This document shows positions 32,173 to 41,000 of a stretch of 64,000 bases of DNA, in pieces. The translations under genes were made by a program, and so were the position numbers. The notes beneath the pieces are model-generated. The model did no database searches. It had not been told where the DNA came from and worked only from the letters and a program-made list of their open reading frames with translations. Origin of the DNA: a virus; IMG/VR virus record IMGVR_UViG_3300036770_006893, positions 124,001 to 188,000 of that record; one strand, written 5' to 3'. Within the stretch, counting starts at the first letter, position 1; the number at the start of each line of letters is the position of its first letter.

Positions 32173-34002
32173 TTATGTGGGCGACGGAGTTATTGTCGGT
32201 GTGACGCTTGGCGATTGAGCGTTGGGCGACGGACTTATTGTCGGTGTGACGCTTGGCGATTGAGCGTTGGGCGACGGACTTATTGTCGGTGTGACGCTTG
32301 GCGATTGAGCGTTGGGCGACGGAGTTATTGTTGGGGTGGGAGTTACTGTAGGACTCACTACTGGAATATCCTCGTCCAAATTAACTATTGTTGAAGAAAC
32401 TCGTCCTGATTCATTTAGTGTGATTCTTATTGAAGATTTTGCATTATTTTGTTTGTTTGAATCAATACATCTGCCTATATTAAAATTTTGAGGTAGTGGG
32501 CTAAGGGGTGTGCTGTATCCCACCTGCGATGATGTTTGAGCTTGTAGAATAAAGCTTGATGTGTTTGGGCTATTATCAGCAGGTACGTACCCTAAGTCTA
32601 ACATAATGCCGATAGTTACAGGTGTTATTTGTGCTGTAGAAATCGCCACGCCAGCAAAGCTACCGTAGCTCATAATATCTTGTGGTAGTGGTGGGTGAAG
32701 TAGAGTGTGTCTACTGAGCGGATTTCTTTCATAGGCCCAGTGAGATATTCTATTAATTTCGTCAAATTCATTCTGCCACATTAATGGCATATTTTTTCTT
32801 TTTGCTTGAAATTTGAATAATTTATTATATTCGTCTTGGGCTTTAACATAAAAATTTCCACGAAATGTGCCCTTAAGCTGATATCTCCCAGCTAGTTGTC
32901 CATGATTTGTTATAATTGGGCGTTTTTTCAATTTAGAAATAGCATAATCGCTCCAAAACGGCCCAAAACCTAAGGCATGCCCTAGTTCATGCACAAAAAC
33001 AGATTTCCATGTGTTATCGTTTGTGGTGCTGATAACGTCTGGATGAGTATTAATTATTAGAGCAAAGGATATTGAGTTAGCTTGTGGAGACATATCTTCG
33101 CCTATAGACACAGCATCTGTCACATAGCATTGTGCCAAAACAGAGGAGCCGTTTTCTGGAGGCTGTTGAATTATTTCAAGATTGCTAAGAAATATTCCTT
33201 TAAAGCTATCATATATTTTATTAATTTGTATCGCAATCGTTTCGTCCATTTTAATGTGTTTTTCCCACTCTTCTGCAGCAAAGGTTAGCAGCGACTTTAG
33301 ACTATCCGGTATATTACTGTTGTGCTCCCAAGAAGTTTTATCAAATAAGATATTTTTTAAGTCTGGTAGTAAAACTATAGGTCTGGTTACGTTGCTGGTT
33401 GGGCTAATTGATCCGTCGGCATTTTCAGCTAGTACCCTAAATATATAGCTGTTATTTGTGTCAAGATTATCAAATATGTATCTTGTTGGACGTAAAAGAA
33501 CAGAGGTATATGGTACGGGCTTAGAGAACCAAATGTCTCCACCATTATATGAATATTGTATATGGTGTCTAACTATGTTAGACCCACCGTTATTTTCGGA
33601 TAAAGTCCAATCTATTTGTATAGTATTGTTGTTTAAAAGAATCGCCGTAACATTTTGTGGTGGGGTTGGGGCGGATCTTGCGTCCAGAACGAGCACGTTG
33701 GATACGGTAGGAGTATCGTATGGTAGATTTCCATTTTTTGATGTTACTAGAACAGCCCTCAAATAAATAACAGAACCGAGCGGTATTCTAACAGATTGTT
33801 GTCCCGAGTAATACGAGACAGTTATTTTTTGTGTATTTCCAGAAAAATTACTATTATAACTATATTCTAAATAAATTTGTTCCGGTTTTTCTGTATTATT
33901 TCTATTCCTAGGATCTACGTACAGTTGATGTTGCCATCTGACAACAAAAAAACCTTCTGATGTTTCTTCTTGTAAAAATATAGTAATTGGATTAATAGCC
34001 AT
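32173..34002 (-). CDS. FN3-metalloprotease virion protein with Thr/Pro-rich repeat tail
   Basis: A 609-residue protein. Residues about 1-105 form a beta domain, about 108-210 an FN3 domain (APTPPQNVTAILLNNNTIQIDW). Residues about 335-348 read VFVHELGHALGFGPFW, the HExxHxxGF zinc site of metzincin/leishmanolysin-like proteases, with a later His (LSRHTLLHPPLP) and Met-turn (QDIMSYGSFAG). The C-terminus has 15-residue Thr/Ser/Pro repeats encoded by 45-bp tandem repeats. Its place beside tail-fibre genes suggests a virion protein that may cut host surface protein or other virion parts; an autoprocessing role is also possible. Confidence 0.75.
   Translation of the reverse strand: MAINPITIFLQEETSEGFFVVRWQHQLYVDPRNRNNTEKPEQIYLEYSYNSNFSGNTQKITVSYYSGQQSVRIPLGSVIYLRAVLVTSKNGNLPYDTPTVSNVLVLDARSAPTPPQNVTAILLNNNTIQIDWTLSENNGGSNIVRHHIQYSYNGGDIWFSKPVPYTSVLLRPTRYIFDNLDTNNSYIFRVLAENADGSISPTSNVTRPIVLLPDLKNILFDKTSWEHNSNIPDSLKSLLTFAAEEWEKHIKMDETIAIQINKIYDSFKGIFLSNLEIIQQPPENGSSVLAQCYVTDAVSIGEDMSPQANSISFALIINTHPDVISTTNDNTWKSVFVHELGHALGFGPFWSDYAISKLKKRPIITNHGQLAGRYQLKGTFRGNFYVKAQDEYNKLFKFQAKRKNMPLMWQNEFDEINRISHWAYERNPLSRHTLLHPPLPQDIMSYGSFAGVAISTAQITPVTIGIMLDLGYVPADNSPNTSSFILQAQTSSQVGYSTPLSPLPQNFNIGRCIDSNKQNNAKSSIRITLNESGRVSSTIVNLDEDIPVVSPTVTPTPTITPSPNAQSPSVTPTISPSPNAQSPSVTPTISPSPNAQSPSVTPTITPSPT
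32179..32340. repeat. 45-bp tandem repeat, three copies plus a partial fourth
   Basis: Copies start at 32179, 32224 and 32269, with a partial copy at 32314. They are almost identical, differing mainly at one G/C position. Each encodes one 15-residue unit (TISPSPNAQSPSVTP) of the protease tail. The near identity suggests recent expansion or ongoing slippage/recombination, so copy number may vary between isolates. Confidence 0.9.
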
Positions 34003-34041
34003 TATATTTAATTTTTCTATTATGTTTTTATGGGTTCGCTA

Positions 34042-34263
34042 CTATGCAACATCACCACCATCAGCACCGCCGCCACCATGATAATAACTCGGATCATCAA
34101 AACGATTGTCATATTTATTTTGAATATTTTCTATAGTTAAATTATTAGAGTAATATCCAAACCTGAGTAATTTACTACTAAAGCCGGTAGGCAACGTTGA
34201 ACAAATAGTATATTCAACATTTATTGGCTTATCAGAGTTTAGACGCATAATATCATTGGCCAT
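34042..34263 (-). CDS. small Gly-rich-ended protein, tail region
   Basis: A 73-residue protein ending in a flexible, Gly-rich sequence (YYHGGGGADGGDVA). The rest has no recognised motif. A GGAG ribosome site lies 7 bases before the ATG, and a shared upstream motif (34293-34300) may mark its own promoter. It lies between the metalloprotease and a BspA-repeat adhesin, so it is likely a minor virion or accessory component. Confidence 0.55.
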   Translation of the reverse strand: MANDIMRLNSDKPINVEYTICSTLPTGFSSKLLRFGYYSNNLTIENIQNKYDNRFDDPSYYHGGGGADGGDVA

Positions 34264-34292
34264 AATAATTCTCCTTCGGTATACTAGTATAA

Positions 34293-34300
34293 TACACCAA
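34293..34300 (-). promoter_or_regulatory. TTGGTGTA motif, possible late promoter element (site 1)
   Basis: Reads TTGGTGTATTATAC on the minus strand, 29 bases before the ATG of the 73-residue tail protein. The same 8-mer, or one base different, occurs before three other structural genes (37996-38003, 43678-43685, 48971-48978). Confidence 0.35.
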
Positions 34301-34311
34301 ATTTATAGATA

Positions 34312-35394
34312 CTATAATTGTCCACCATCAGTAATATTCCAATTATAGGTAGTACTTAATACATTTCTGGCTGACGCTGCGGCAGACGAATATTTATTTG
34401 TTCCAACTCCCCAAATCACATCATTAGAAGGAGATAATAGTTGAGACCAAGCAATAAGGGCTGCGTCGTAGTTTGATGTTCCCCAAGTGTCGCTGAAAAA
34501 CATCGACTCCATAGTAGTGACCTTGCGAATGTCCCAGCTGGAAATGTCTTGAGTAAAGGCAGTTGCTCCGCTAAAAGTAAGCAACAAGGTAGTAACGCTT
34601 GCTGTGTTCCAAGAGCTAATCGGTTGGTTGAACGAGGACGCATTCTGGAACATGCCTCTCATATTAATCACCTTAGATGTATTCCAAGAACCGATTGGCT
34701 GGTTGAAGGCACTGCAACCGGCAAACGTACCATTCATGTTTGTTACGGCCGATGTATTCCAAGAACCGATAGGTTGATTGAAAGAGTATGAGTTGAAGAA
34801 CATGAAGCCCATGTTTGTTACGGCTGATGTGTTCCAAGAACCGATGGGCTGGTTGAAAGAGTATGCGTTGAAGAACATGAAATCCATGTTTGTCACAGTG
34901 GAAGTATTCCACGAAACAATATTAACATCATTAAATTGTGAACAACCACTAAATGCTCCTTGAAGACTAGTAATGTTACTATTAGTTGGCAAGTTTGCTG
35001 GGCATTGAATAAGGTTTATGCAGTTTGCATATGCATTTAGGAGCGAGGTTAATCCAACAGTTCCAAAACTTAAACACCTTACGAGTTTAGATCTATTGTT
35101 TGTTGTACTATTTGCGGTTCCGTAATTTAGCTGTGTCATCGTGCCACTAATTTGCACAACATAAATTCCGGGAGTAGCATAAGTATGAGTCTTAAATCCA
35201 GTGGTGGTGTGCGACTCGCTTGAACCGTCGCCCCAGTCTATGACGCAGTTAACCGTTCCATTAAGAGGTACAGATATGGTATTGTTTATAGGCTCTTTTG
35301 AAGTATCGTAGACTAATACTAAATTAGTAGTATCGTAGTTAAACCTTATTTGCGAACCTATTAAAAGACTATTATTTTTTACAAAAGTACTCAT
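34312..35394 (-). CDS. BspA-type repeat adhesin-like protein
   Basis: A 360-residue protein. Residues about 40-80 carry a PKD-like segment ([18 protein letters not shown]). From about residue 135 on are tandem 25-residue units of the BspA/DUF285 type, each with the pattern '[25 protein letters not shown]'. The repeats are very similar at DNA level. Such domains bind surfaces or proteins in bacteria, and here probably form part of a tail fibre or receptor-binding structure. The C-terminus ([11 protein letters not shown]) is a usual ending of this family. Confidence 0.75.
   Translation of the reverse strand: MSTFVKNNSLLIGSQIRFNYDTTNLVLVYDTSKEPINNTISVPLNGTVNCVIDWGDGSSESHTTTGFKTHTYATPGIYVVQISGTMTQLNYGTANSTTNNRSKLVRCLSFGTVGLTSLLNAYANCINLIQCPANLPTNSNITSLQGAFSGCSQFNDVNIVSWNTSTVTNMDFMFFNAYSFNQPIGSWNTSAVTNMGFMFFNSYSFNQPIGSWNTSAVTNMNGTFAGCSAFNQPIGSWNTSKVINMRGMFQNASSFNQPISSWNTASVTTLLLTFSGATAFTQDISSWDIRKVTTMESMFFSDTWGTSNYDAALIAWSQLLSPSNDVIWGVGTNKYSSAAASARNVLSTTYNWNITDGGQL
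34640..34930. repeat. tandem 75-bp repeats encoding BspA units
   Basis: Successive 75-base units encode the adhesin's 25-residue repeats (for example at about 34680, 34755 and 34830), with strong nucleotide similarity between neighbouring units. Such similarity lets copy number change by recombination. Confidence 0.7.
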
Positions 35395-35891
35395 AGCTTA
35401 CTTGCTACTATAAAACCCTGGTCAATTTGTTCTGGGGTTAAGCCTAAATATTGAGCTAAACTTTCTATAAGAGGATGATTTCTTTCTATGTACGGTGCGT
35501 ATTCCCATTCTACTCGTGTTTTTGCTCTTAATTTTTCATTTACTATGGTATCGATAGCAGCTTCTACGCTAGTTAAACTGATATCATTTTCTATAAGCCA
35601 CAACCTCACTTGTCGTGCGCTAATAGTTTCAGGAACACCAACAACGTTTTGTATAGGAACCCAAGTTCTTATAATATCAACAAAATTACCGTCAATATTA
35701 ACCACTCTTTGTGAGGCATCTTCCGCAGTATTTTCTGGTTGTTCTGGAGTGTCACTTCTAACAGTTAGATAACCAGCATCTGCTAATACTGCCGGATCAC
35801 TTATTGAGCCAGTAACTACTGTGCCATTTTTTAATTTCAAGACTGTGGGTATGCTTGATGTTAGGTCTTGGTTGTTTGTATTATAGTACAT
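35391..35891 (-). CDS. tail-fibre accessory protein (assembly/chaperone-like)
   Basis: A 166-residue protein. Residues about 30-80 ([30 protein letters not shown]) match the repeated 'a.dAGYl.v......P.......W' pattern of small phage tail-assembly proteins, and also match its smaller neighbour at 35881. The rest is helical ([21 protein letters not shown]). I chose the ATG at 35889-35891 since AGAGG precedes it and the neighbour starts with an equivalent residue. Likely helps fold or attach the fibre encoded next to it. Confidence 0.6.
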   Translation of the reverse strand: MYYNTNNQDLTSSIPTVLKLKNGTVVTGSISDPAVLADAGYLTVRSDTPEQPENTAEDASQRVVNIDGNFVDIIRTWVPIQNVVGVPETISARQVRLWLIENDISLTSVEAAIDTIVNEKLRAKTRVEWEYAPYIERNHPLIESLAQYLGLTPEQIDQGFIVASKL

Positions 35892-36153
35892 TGTCATCCT
35901 CTTTTGGTTTTTCTATCCATACTCTAGTAATATCAGCATAAGGTTTGTCTAATACTATTGATCGTTTTGTTACGTCTTCTCTTTCGCAATTTTCGGGTAT
36001 TTCACTATTGTCATTTCTAACAGTATAAAATCCATAATCAGATAAAATTTCTGCGTTATTTTGATCAAAATTGATCATTAGTACACCATCAGGATTAAAG
36101 AAATTCTTGGGCACCCTGCGTAATAATGATTCGTTTTCTGTATAGTAAAACAT
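35881..36153 (-). CDS. small tail-fibre accessory protein, paralogue of the previous gene
   Basis: A 90-residue protein. SDYGFYTVRNDNSEIPEN and ADITRVWIEKPK align with the equivalent parts of the 166-residue neighbour, so it appears to be a duplicated module without the helical C-terminal part. It overlaps that gene by 11 bases and follows the fibre gene by 10 bases. Confidence 0.55.
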   Translation of the reverse strand: MFYYTENESLLRRVPKNFFNPDGVLMINFDQNNAEILSDYGFYTVRNDNSEIPENCEREDVTKRSIVLDKPYADITRVWIEKPKEDDNVL

Positions 36154-36163
36154 TTATATTTCC

Positions 36164-37936
36164 TTAGTTAGTTTTTTCGCCTATATAGTGGCCTTGAATA
36201 GTACCATTAATACTTCTTAACAAGACTAAGTATTTTCCAGCAACAAAATTTGGTGGGGGATTGTACCAATCATCAACAATACTCCAAATTACATTAATAG
36301 GGTTGGTAAACGTCAATTCTAATAACACATCAACACTCTTAGCACTAGGCCAATTTGATCCTTCTATAAAATTAATGTTAGTAACTGTATTTTGCCAATT
36401 TGCAAAAACTTGAATCTGTCTATCTATAGCATACGATATACCAAAATTTACTGATGGGCCTGGTATTGTACCAATGGATGGAGCATATATCAGAGTAGGC
36501 GCACTTAGTCCATTATTTACAGTTAAACTACCATTTAATGTATTGTCTTCTGATGTTTGTTGATAAAAATTTCGGCCTTGAATCGTTCCAGTATTTAGTA
36601 GAGTACCGTCTGGATTTAAATATACCGTTTTATCTAAAAGATTATCTCCACCACTACTGGTGCGCAAATAAATTCTAGCACTAGGATTTAAAGAAGTTGA
36701 GGATGCCTCATCAACAATCTCCATTCTTAAACCGCCAAGAATAGTCACGTTTTTGTTATAATCTAAACTTTCTCCTCGTACAGCAAATATACCATCACCA
36801 CTATTAGCTATTTCTGGTAAAACTTGTGTGCCTCGTGCTCTTCTAAAAATTAATCTACTTGGTTCGATATCAGCGTTATAGAATTGATTAATTCTAAAAT
36901 TGCCTATGGTTTCATCAGCTATTAGCCTAAGAGTATTATTATCTGTGCTATATGTTAAATACGAGCTAGGTTCCCAATTGTTTGTGTTAGAATTATATAC
37001 TAATAAATGATCGTTTTGTAAACCGGCTAAATCTACATCATGATTATCATCTAAATGTCCATAACTAGTTGGTCTTACAAAAATGCGACCAGTATTTTGA
37101 CTAACATATAATACTATAGCAGCGCTGATGCTATGTTTTGGTTCAACCTTTGTTAATTTACCAGGAACTGTTGGATGAACATATAATATGTCACCTTCAA
37201 CCCAAGCTGGTTCATCGGCCGCATATAAATTTTGATCGCCATTAACTGCTCCGTTGCCTCTGGTATCTAAATTTTCAACATGACCAAAATTAATAGCATA
37301 ACCTTTTTGATTAATGTCAATATCTGTTAATACTAATCCCATAAAGCGTATTTCTCTTATAGTTCCATCAGCAGTGTACAAACTAGCTTCTATGAGAGAG
37401 TTATTATGAACATCACTGACATAAACTGCTTGACCAGCTCTAAGAATGGAACCAGTATTATTGCGAATTCTAAAATAGTTATGTTCGCCAACATGAATTT
37501 TAGTCCCACCTTCTAGACCCAAATCCAATGTGCCTTGTGCTTCATCCCAACCTATTTCAGCAGTTTCTATTGTAGGGTCTGCTGTTATGTTAAAAGATAT
37601 TTTATCAAATTCAGCATTGCCGCTGGTACTAATGGTTAAATTATCATTATCGTCATCATAAACTATATTTATTCCGCTACCGGGTATTAAAAATCCGCTG
37701 GCGCCAACAACATCTTGAACATCTTCTGGCTGCAATATAACGTCTTGATTATTTTCTGATTGTAAATATGGTAAGCTATTCCAAGCAGTAACTCCATCGC
37801 CAATTTTTAATTTACCAGTATCTTTTTCATATCCTGGCTCTCCTAAGCGTAAAACTTCACCACCGGGTTGCGGCTCACTATTGGCCCATTCAGCAGCGGT
37901 ACCTCTTCTAAATTTTATTACATCTTTACGCGTCAT
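36164..37936 (-). CDS. tail fibre with Mtd-like N-terminal domain
   Basis: A 590-residue fibre protein. The N-terminus (VIKFRRGTAAEWANSEPQP ... GKLKIGDGVTAWNSLPYL) is the 'RRGT...W ... KIGDGvT.WnsLPY' module found at the start of many phage fibres, including the major tropism determinant of Bordetella phage. A beta-rich shaft with short glycine and Asn-rich repeats follows. A second part near residues 395-460 shows LRMEIVDEASSTSLNPSARI. It likely trimerises and contacts the host surface. Confidence 0.85.
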   Translation of the reverse strand: MTRKDVIKFRRGTAAEWANSEPQPGGEVLRLGEPGYEKDTGKLKIGDGVTAWNSLPYLQSENNQDVILQPEDVQDVVGASGFLIPGSGINIVYDDDNDNLTISTSGNAEFDKISFNITADPTIETAEIGWDEAQGTLDLGLEGGTKIHVGEHNYFRIRNNTGSILRAGQAVYVSDVHNNSLIEASLYTADGTIREIRFMGLVLTDIDINQKGYAINFGHVENLDTRGNGAVNGDQNLYAADEPAWVEGDILYVHPTVPGKLTKVEPKHSISAAIVLYVSQNTGRIFVRPTSYGHLDDNHDVDLAGLQNDHLLVYNSNTNNWEPSSYLTYSTDNNTLRLIADETIGNFRINQFYNADIEPSRLIFRRARGTQVLPEIANSGDGIFAVRGESLDYNKNVTILGGLRMEIVDEASSTSLNPSARIYLRTSSGGDNLLDKTVYLNPDGTLLNTGTIQGRNFYQQTSEDNTLNGSLTVNNGLSAPTLIYAPSIGTIPGPSVNFGISYAIDRQIQVFANWQNTVTNINFIEGSNWPSAKSVDVLLELTFTNPINVIWSIVDDWYNPPPNFVAGKYLVLLRSINGTIQGHYIGEKTN

Positions 37937-37995
37937 AGTATTCTGTTGCCCTTTTAAATAGATGGCTCATTTTAATATATTCGCTATTTAAGTAA

Positions 37996-38003
37996 TACAC
38001 CAA
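37996..38003 (-). promoter_or_regulatory. TTGGTGTA motif, possible late promoter element (site 2)
   Basis: Lies directly against the stop codon of the 1,878-residue adhesin gene and 59 bases before the fibre gene ATG. Reads TTGGTGTATTAC, the same first ten bases as site 1. Confidence 0.35.
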
Positions 38004-41000
38004 TTAAATATCCCAACCCGCCTGTCTAAGATTAACTAATGCTTGCGCACCAGGAATAGTTCTTGCGATTATCGTACCACGACTACTAGTACGCACTCTA
38101 ATTTTTGTATTAGCAGTATAATTGTACTCGAACGCAGAACTTGCTGGCCTGGGTGTTGTGAAATAAGTAGAGAATAATGATTTATTTTGATCCCATTTGA
38201 TTAACAGATTGTCCAAGTCACTGCCCGGTAAATACAAATCGCTCAGTAAAGCAGGGAGAATCCAATCGTCTGTTCCCAGAATACTAAAGTCTGCCGCATC
38301 CTTAAGACTACTAGCATTCCATCTAGATAATTTTGTTGTGTATCCGGTAAGCCTAAACATATCTCGCATACTTATAACATTAGAAACATTCCAATTATTG
38401 ATATCTGTTGTGAAAGCACCAGCATTATAAAACATGCTATTCATATTTGTAACTTGAGAAGTATCCCAATTGCTTATATTTCCTCTAAAGCTTACAGCCG
38501 ACTCAAACATAGAACTCATGTTTGTAACTTTACCGGTATTCCAAGAATCTAGTGTATCGCCGGTAAATGCCCGAGCGTCTTGAAACATCCTCGACATATT
38601 TGTAACATTGCTGGTATCCCACAGGGATAACGGAATATTAAATCTTACACATCCTCGAAACATGTTATTCATATCATTTATGCTCGATGTGTCCCAGCTC
38701 ATAACATTAGGGTCATTGAAAGTAGTACATAATGGTAGTTGTATGTGTTCGGCCTTTGGAATATAATCTGGAACAGAATTGAGGAGTGGTAAAGAGTCTA
38801 AAGTTATTCTCTTAAGCGAACTTATCCAAGAAGATATTCCCGTAACACCGCCTGCTACACTCGATGTGGGAGTAGAGGTAAAGCTATCAGCAATGACTAC
38901 ATCCGTAGTATTAGTATGATTAATTGGAGTAATTTTAATAGATCCAGTTTTATTCCTTGCAGTAACCACACTAGGTCTTCTGTCGGTAAAGTTAATAACT
39001 AGCCTATGTTTGCCATCAAAGAATACTGTTCCAACTACCCCATCCTGCTGAGTTCCGCCCTCTACTAAGTACCAGCTGGGCTCCGACGCGTCTATAGTAA
39101 TCGTTATAGCCATCGTACTAGAATTAATTAGGGTAGAATAATTATGGCCATAATCTATAATTAAGGGGCTTATTACTGAGTCAGGTGGTATTGGAGAAAC
39201 ACTAACGCTTGGACTAACAGTAGGACTGATGGTTTGTGTTGGTGTTGCTGTTGCGCTAACGCTAACGCTAACGCTTGGAGTGGGCGTCATGCTGTGTGTT
39301 GGCGTTAGTGTTGGAGTCATGGTTTGCGTTGGTGTTGGAGATCTCGATGGCAATGGTGTTGGTGTTACTGTTGCGCTCACGCTATTGGTTGGCGTTACTG
39401 TTCTTGTTACAGTCGGCGATACTGTTATACTTGGACTAACTGTTTGGCTAACCGTAACCGTGGGTGTGGTCGTGGGTGTAGTAGTTGGACTATTAGTTAT
39501 TGTTGGCGTGGGCGTAGGAGTTCTTGTACTAACGGGAGTTGGAGAAGGAGTTGGGGTGCATTGTGCTGCACACTTTAATGCAATGTAGTCTGTGCTTGTG
39601 GCGCCGGTTGATTCTCTAGTTAATCTAATAAAAGCATTAACATTTACATTACCATTCAGGAGGGCTAAAGATGTTAATCTAGCATTATTTGCCACATAAA
39701 CGTGGCCGCCAGCAGGATAAAATGAAACATTGCTAGAATCACTACCAAATCTAAAATAGTACTTTTCTTTAGAAATATTATTAGTACTAGACAAGTCATC
39801 TATATAACTATCTGGTAAATAATTTTTAATATCTACCATAATTGGTATATATTGTTTACATCCATTTCCAGAAACTTCTATTTGACGATTAGAAGGAGCA
39901 ACAAACTCTACATCTGTTACAAATTCCTTGGAATAGCATTTGTTGCATTTTAATAAAGACTCAGACCAAGCAATACCACAATTTGGTTGAGATGCTTTTG
40001 CTATATTGAAACGTAATATATTATAGATTTTACTAAAATCTTTAGTTTTTTCAGAAACTGGTGGTAGATTAAAATTAGTGTTTTTATCATTGACAAATGT
40101 AAAGGTGGATGATATTGTATGAGTATCGCCATTTGCAATGAACACATTATCTTTATCGGATATATGAGCTGGCCAATTACTGTCGGTGGAATCAAAGAAA
40201 TACGAATATGATGTATTTTTAGATAGTCCAGTTACCACAACATCAACCACAGCATGATCACCCTCAAATTGAGACAAATCAATATTATTAGTCATAGATA
40301 ATATTTTAGGGCATTTATTGTACTGTTCTTTAGCGTCATGGCATGAGTCGCACTGTACAGTAAAGATATGATCAACTTTTTCTGGACATAAAGTTTGGAT
40401 ATTTTTAGCATTTCCCGAAGAATCAGATAAAACAGGCTGTGGAGCATCATGGGATTGGGTGGGATATGTCCAATAGGCGGCTAGTTCTGAATCATAAAAT
40501 GCCGCCTTGTACCATTCGTTGTGAGATGGAATAAAATATTTTGCATCAAAATTTCTGTATATTTGGTTATCAAATATTATATTGCGTAAATCATATGCTC
40601 CGACTAGTAGTTTATCATTGATAGTAGCAGGATCGTATACTCTAATATTAACGTCAAAAGACCCGAAGTTATCTTCAGTACATCTGACATCGTTTATGCC
40701 TAGGTATAGTCGTCCAGAAATTTCTGGGTTATACCTACCGCCAGTACCTATTTCAAAAATAGTTCCATTATCTCCTATTTTTCCAACCAAAGCAGCCACT
40801 GGTATACTTACTGCTTGAGGAACATCAAAGCCACAAGTTGCGGAAGCGAGTTCTCCTAAATTAACACCCTCTGGTCCTGTCCATTGGTTTATATCAGTAA
40901 CATCTGTAAACTTAATTGTCCCAGACGCTTGTATCTCAACAATAGAGTCGGGATGTAAGTCTATATTGGAATCAACCCAATCTTGAGCTATAGAATTATT

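Noticed and set aside
39229-39588. Open frames on the plus strand over the Thr/Pro repeats, encoding Gly/Val-rich proteins (also at 42355-42873, 47273-47734)
   Set aside because: They are the opposite strand of low-complexity Thr/Pro codons, lie wholly inside longer genes and have no ribosome sites.
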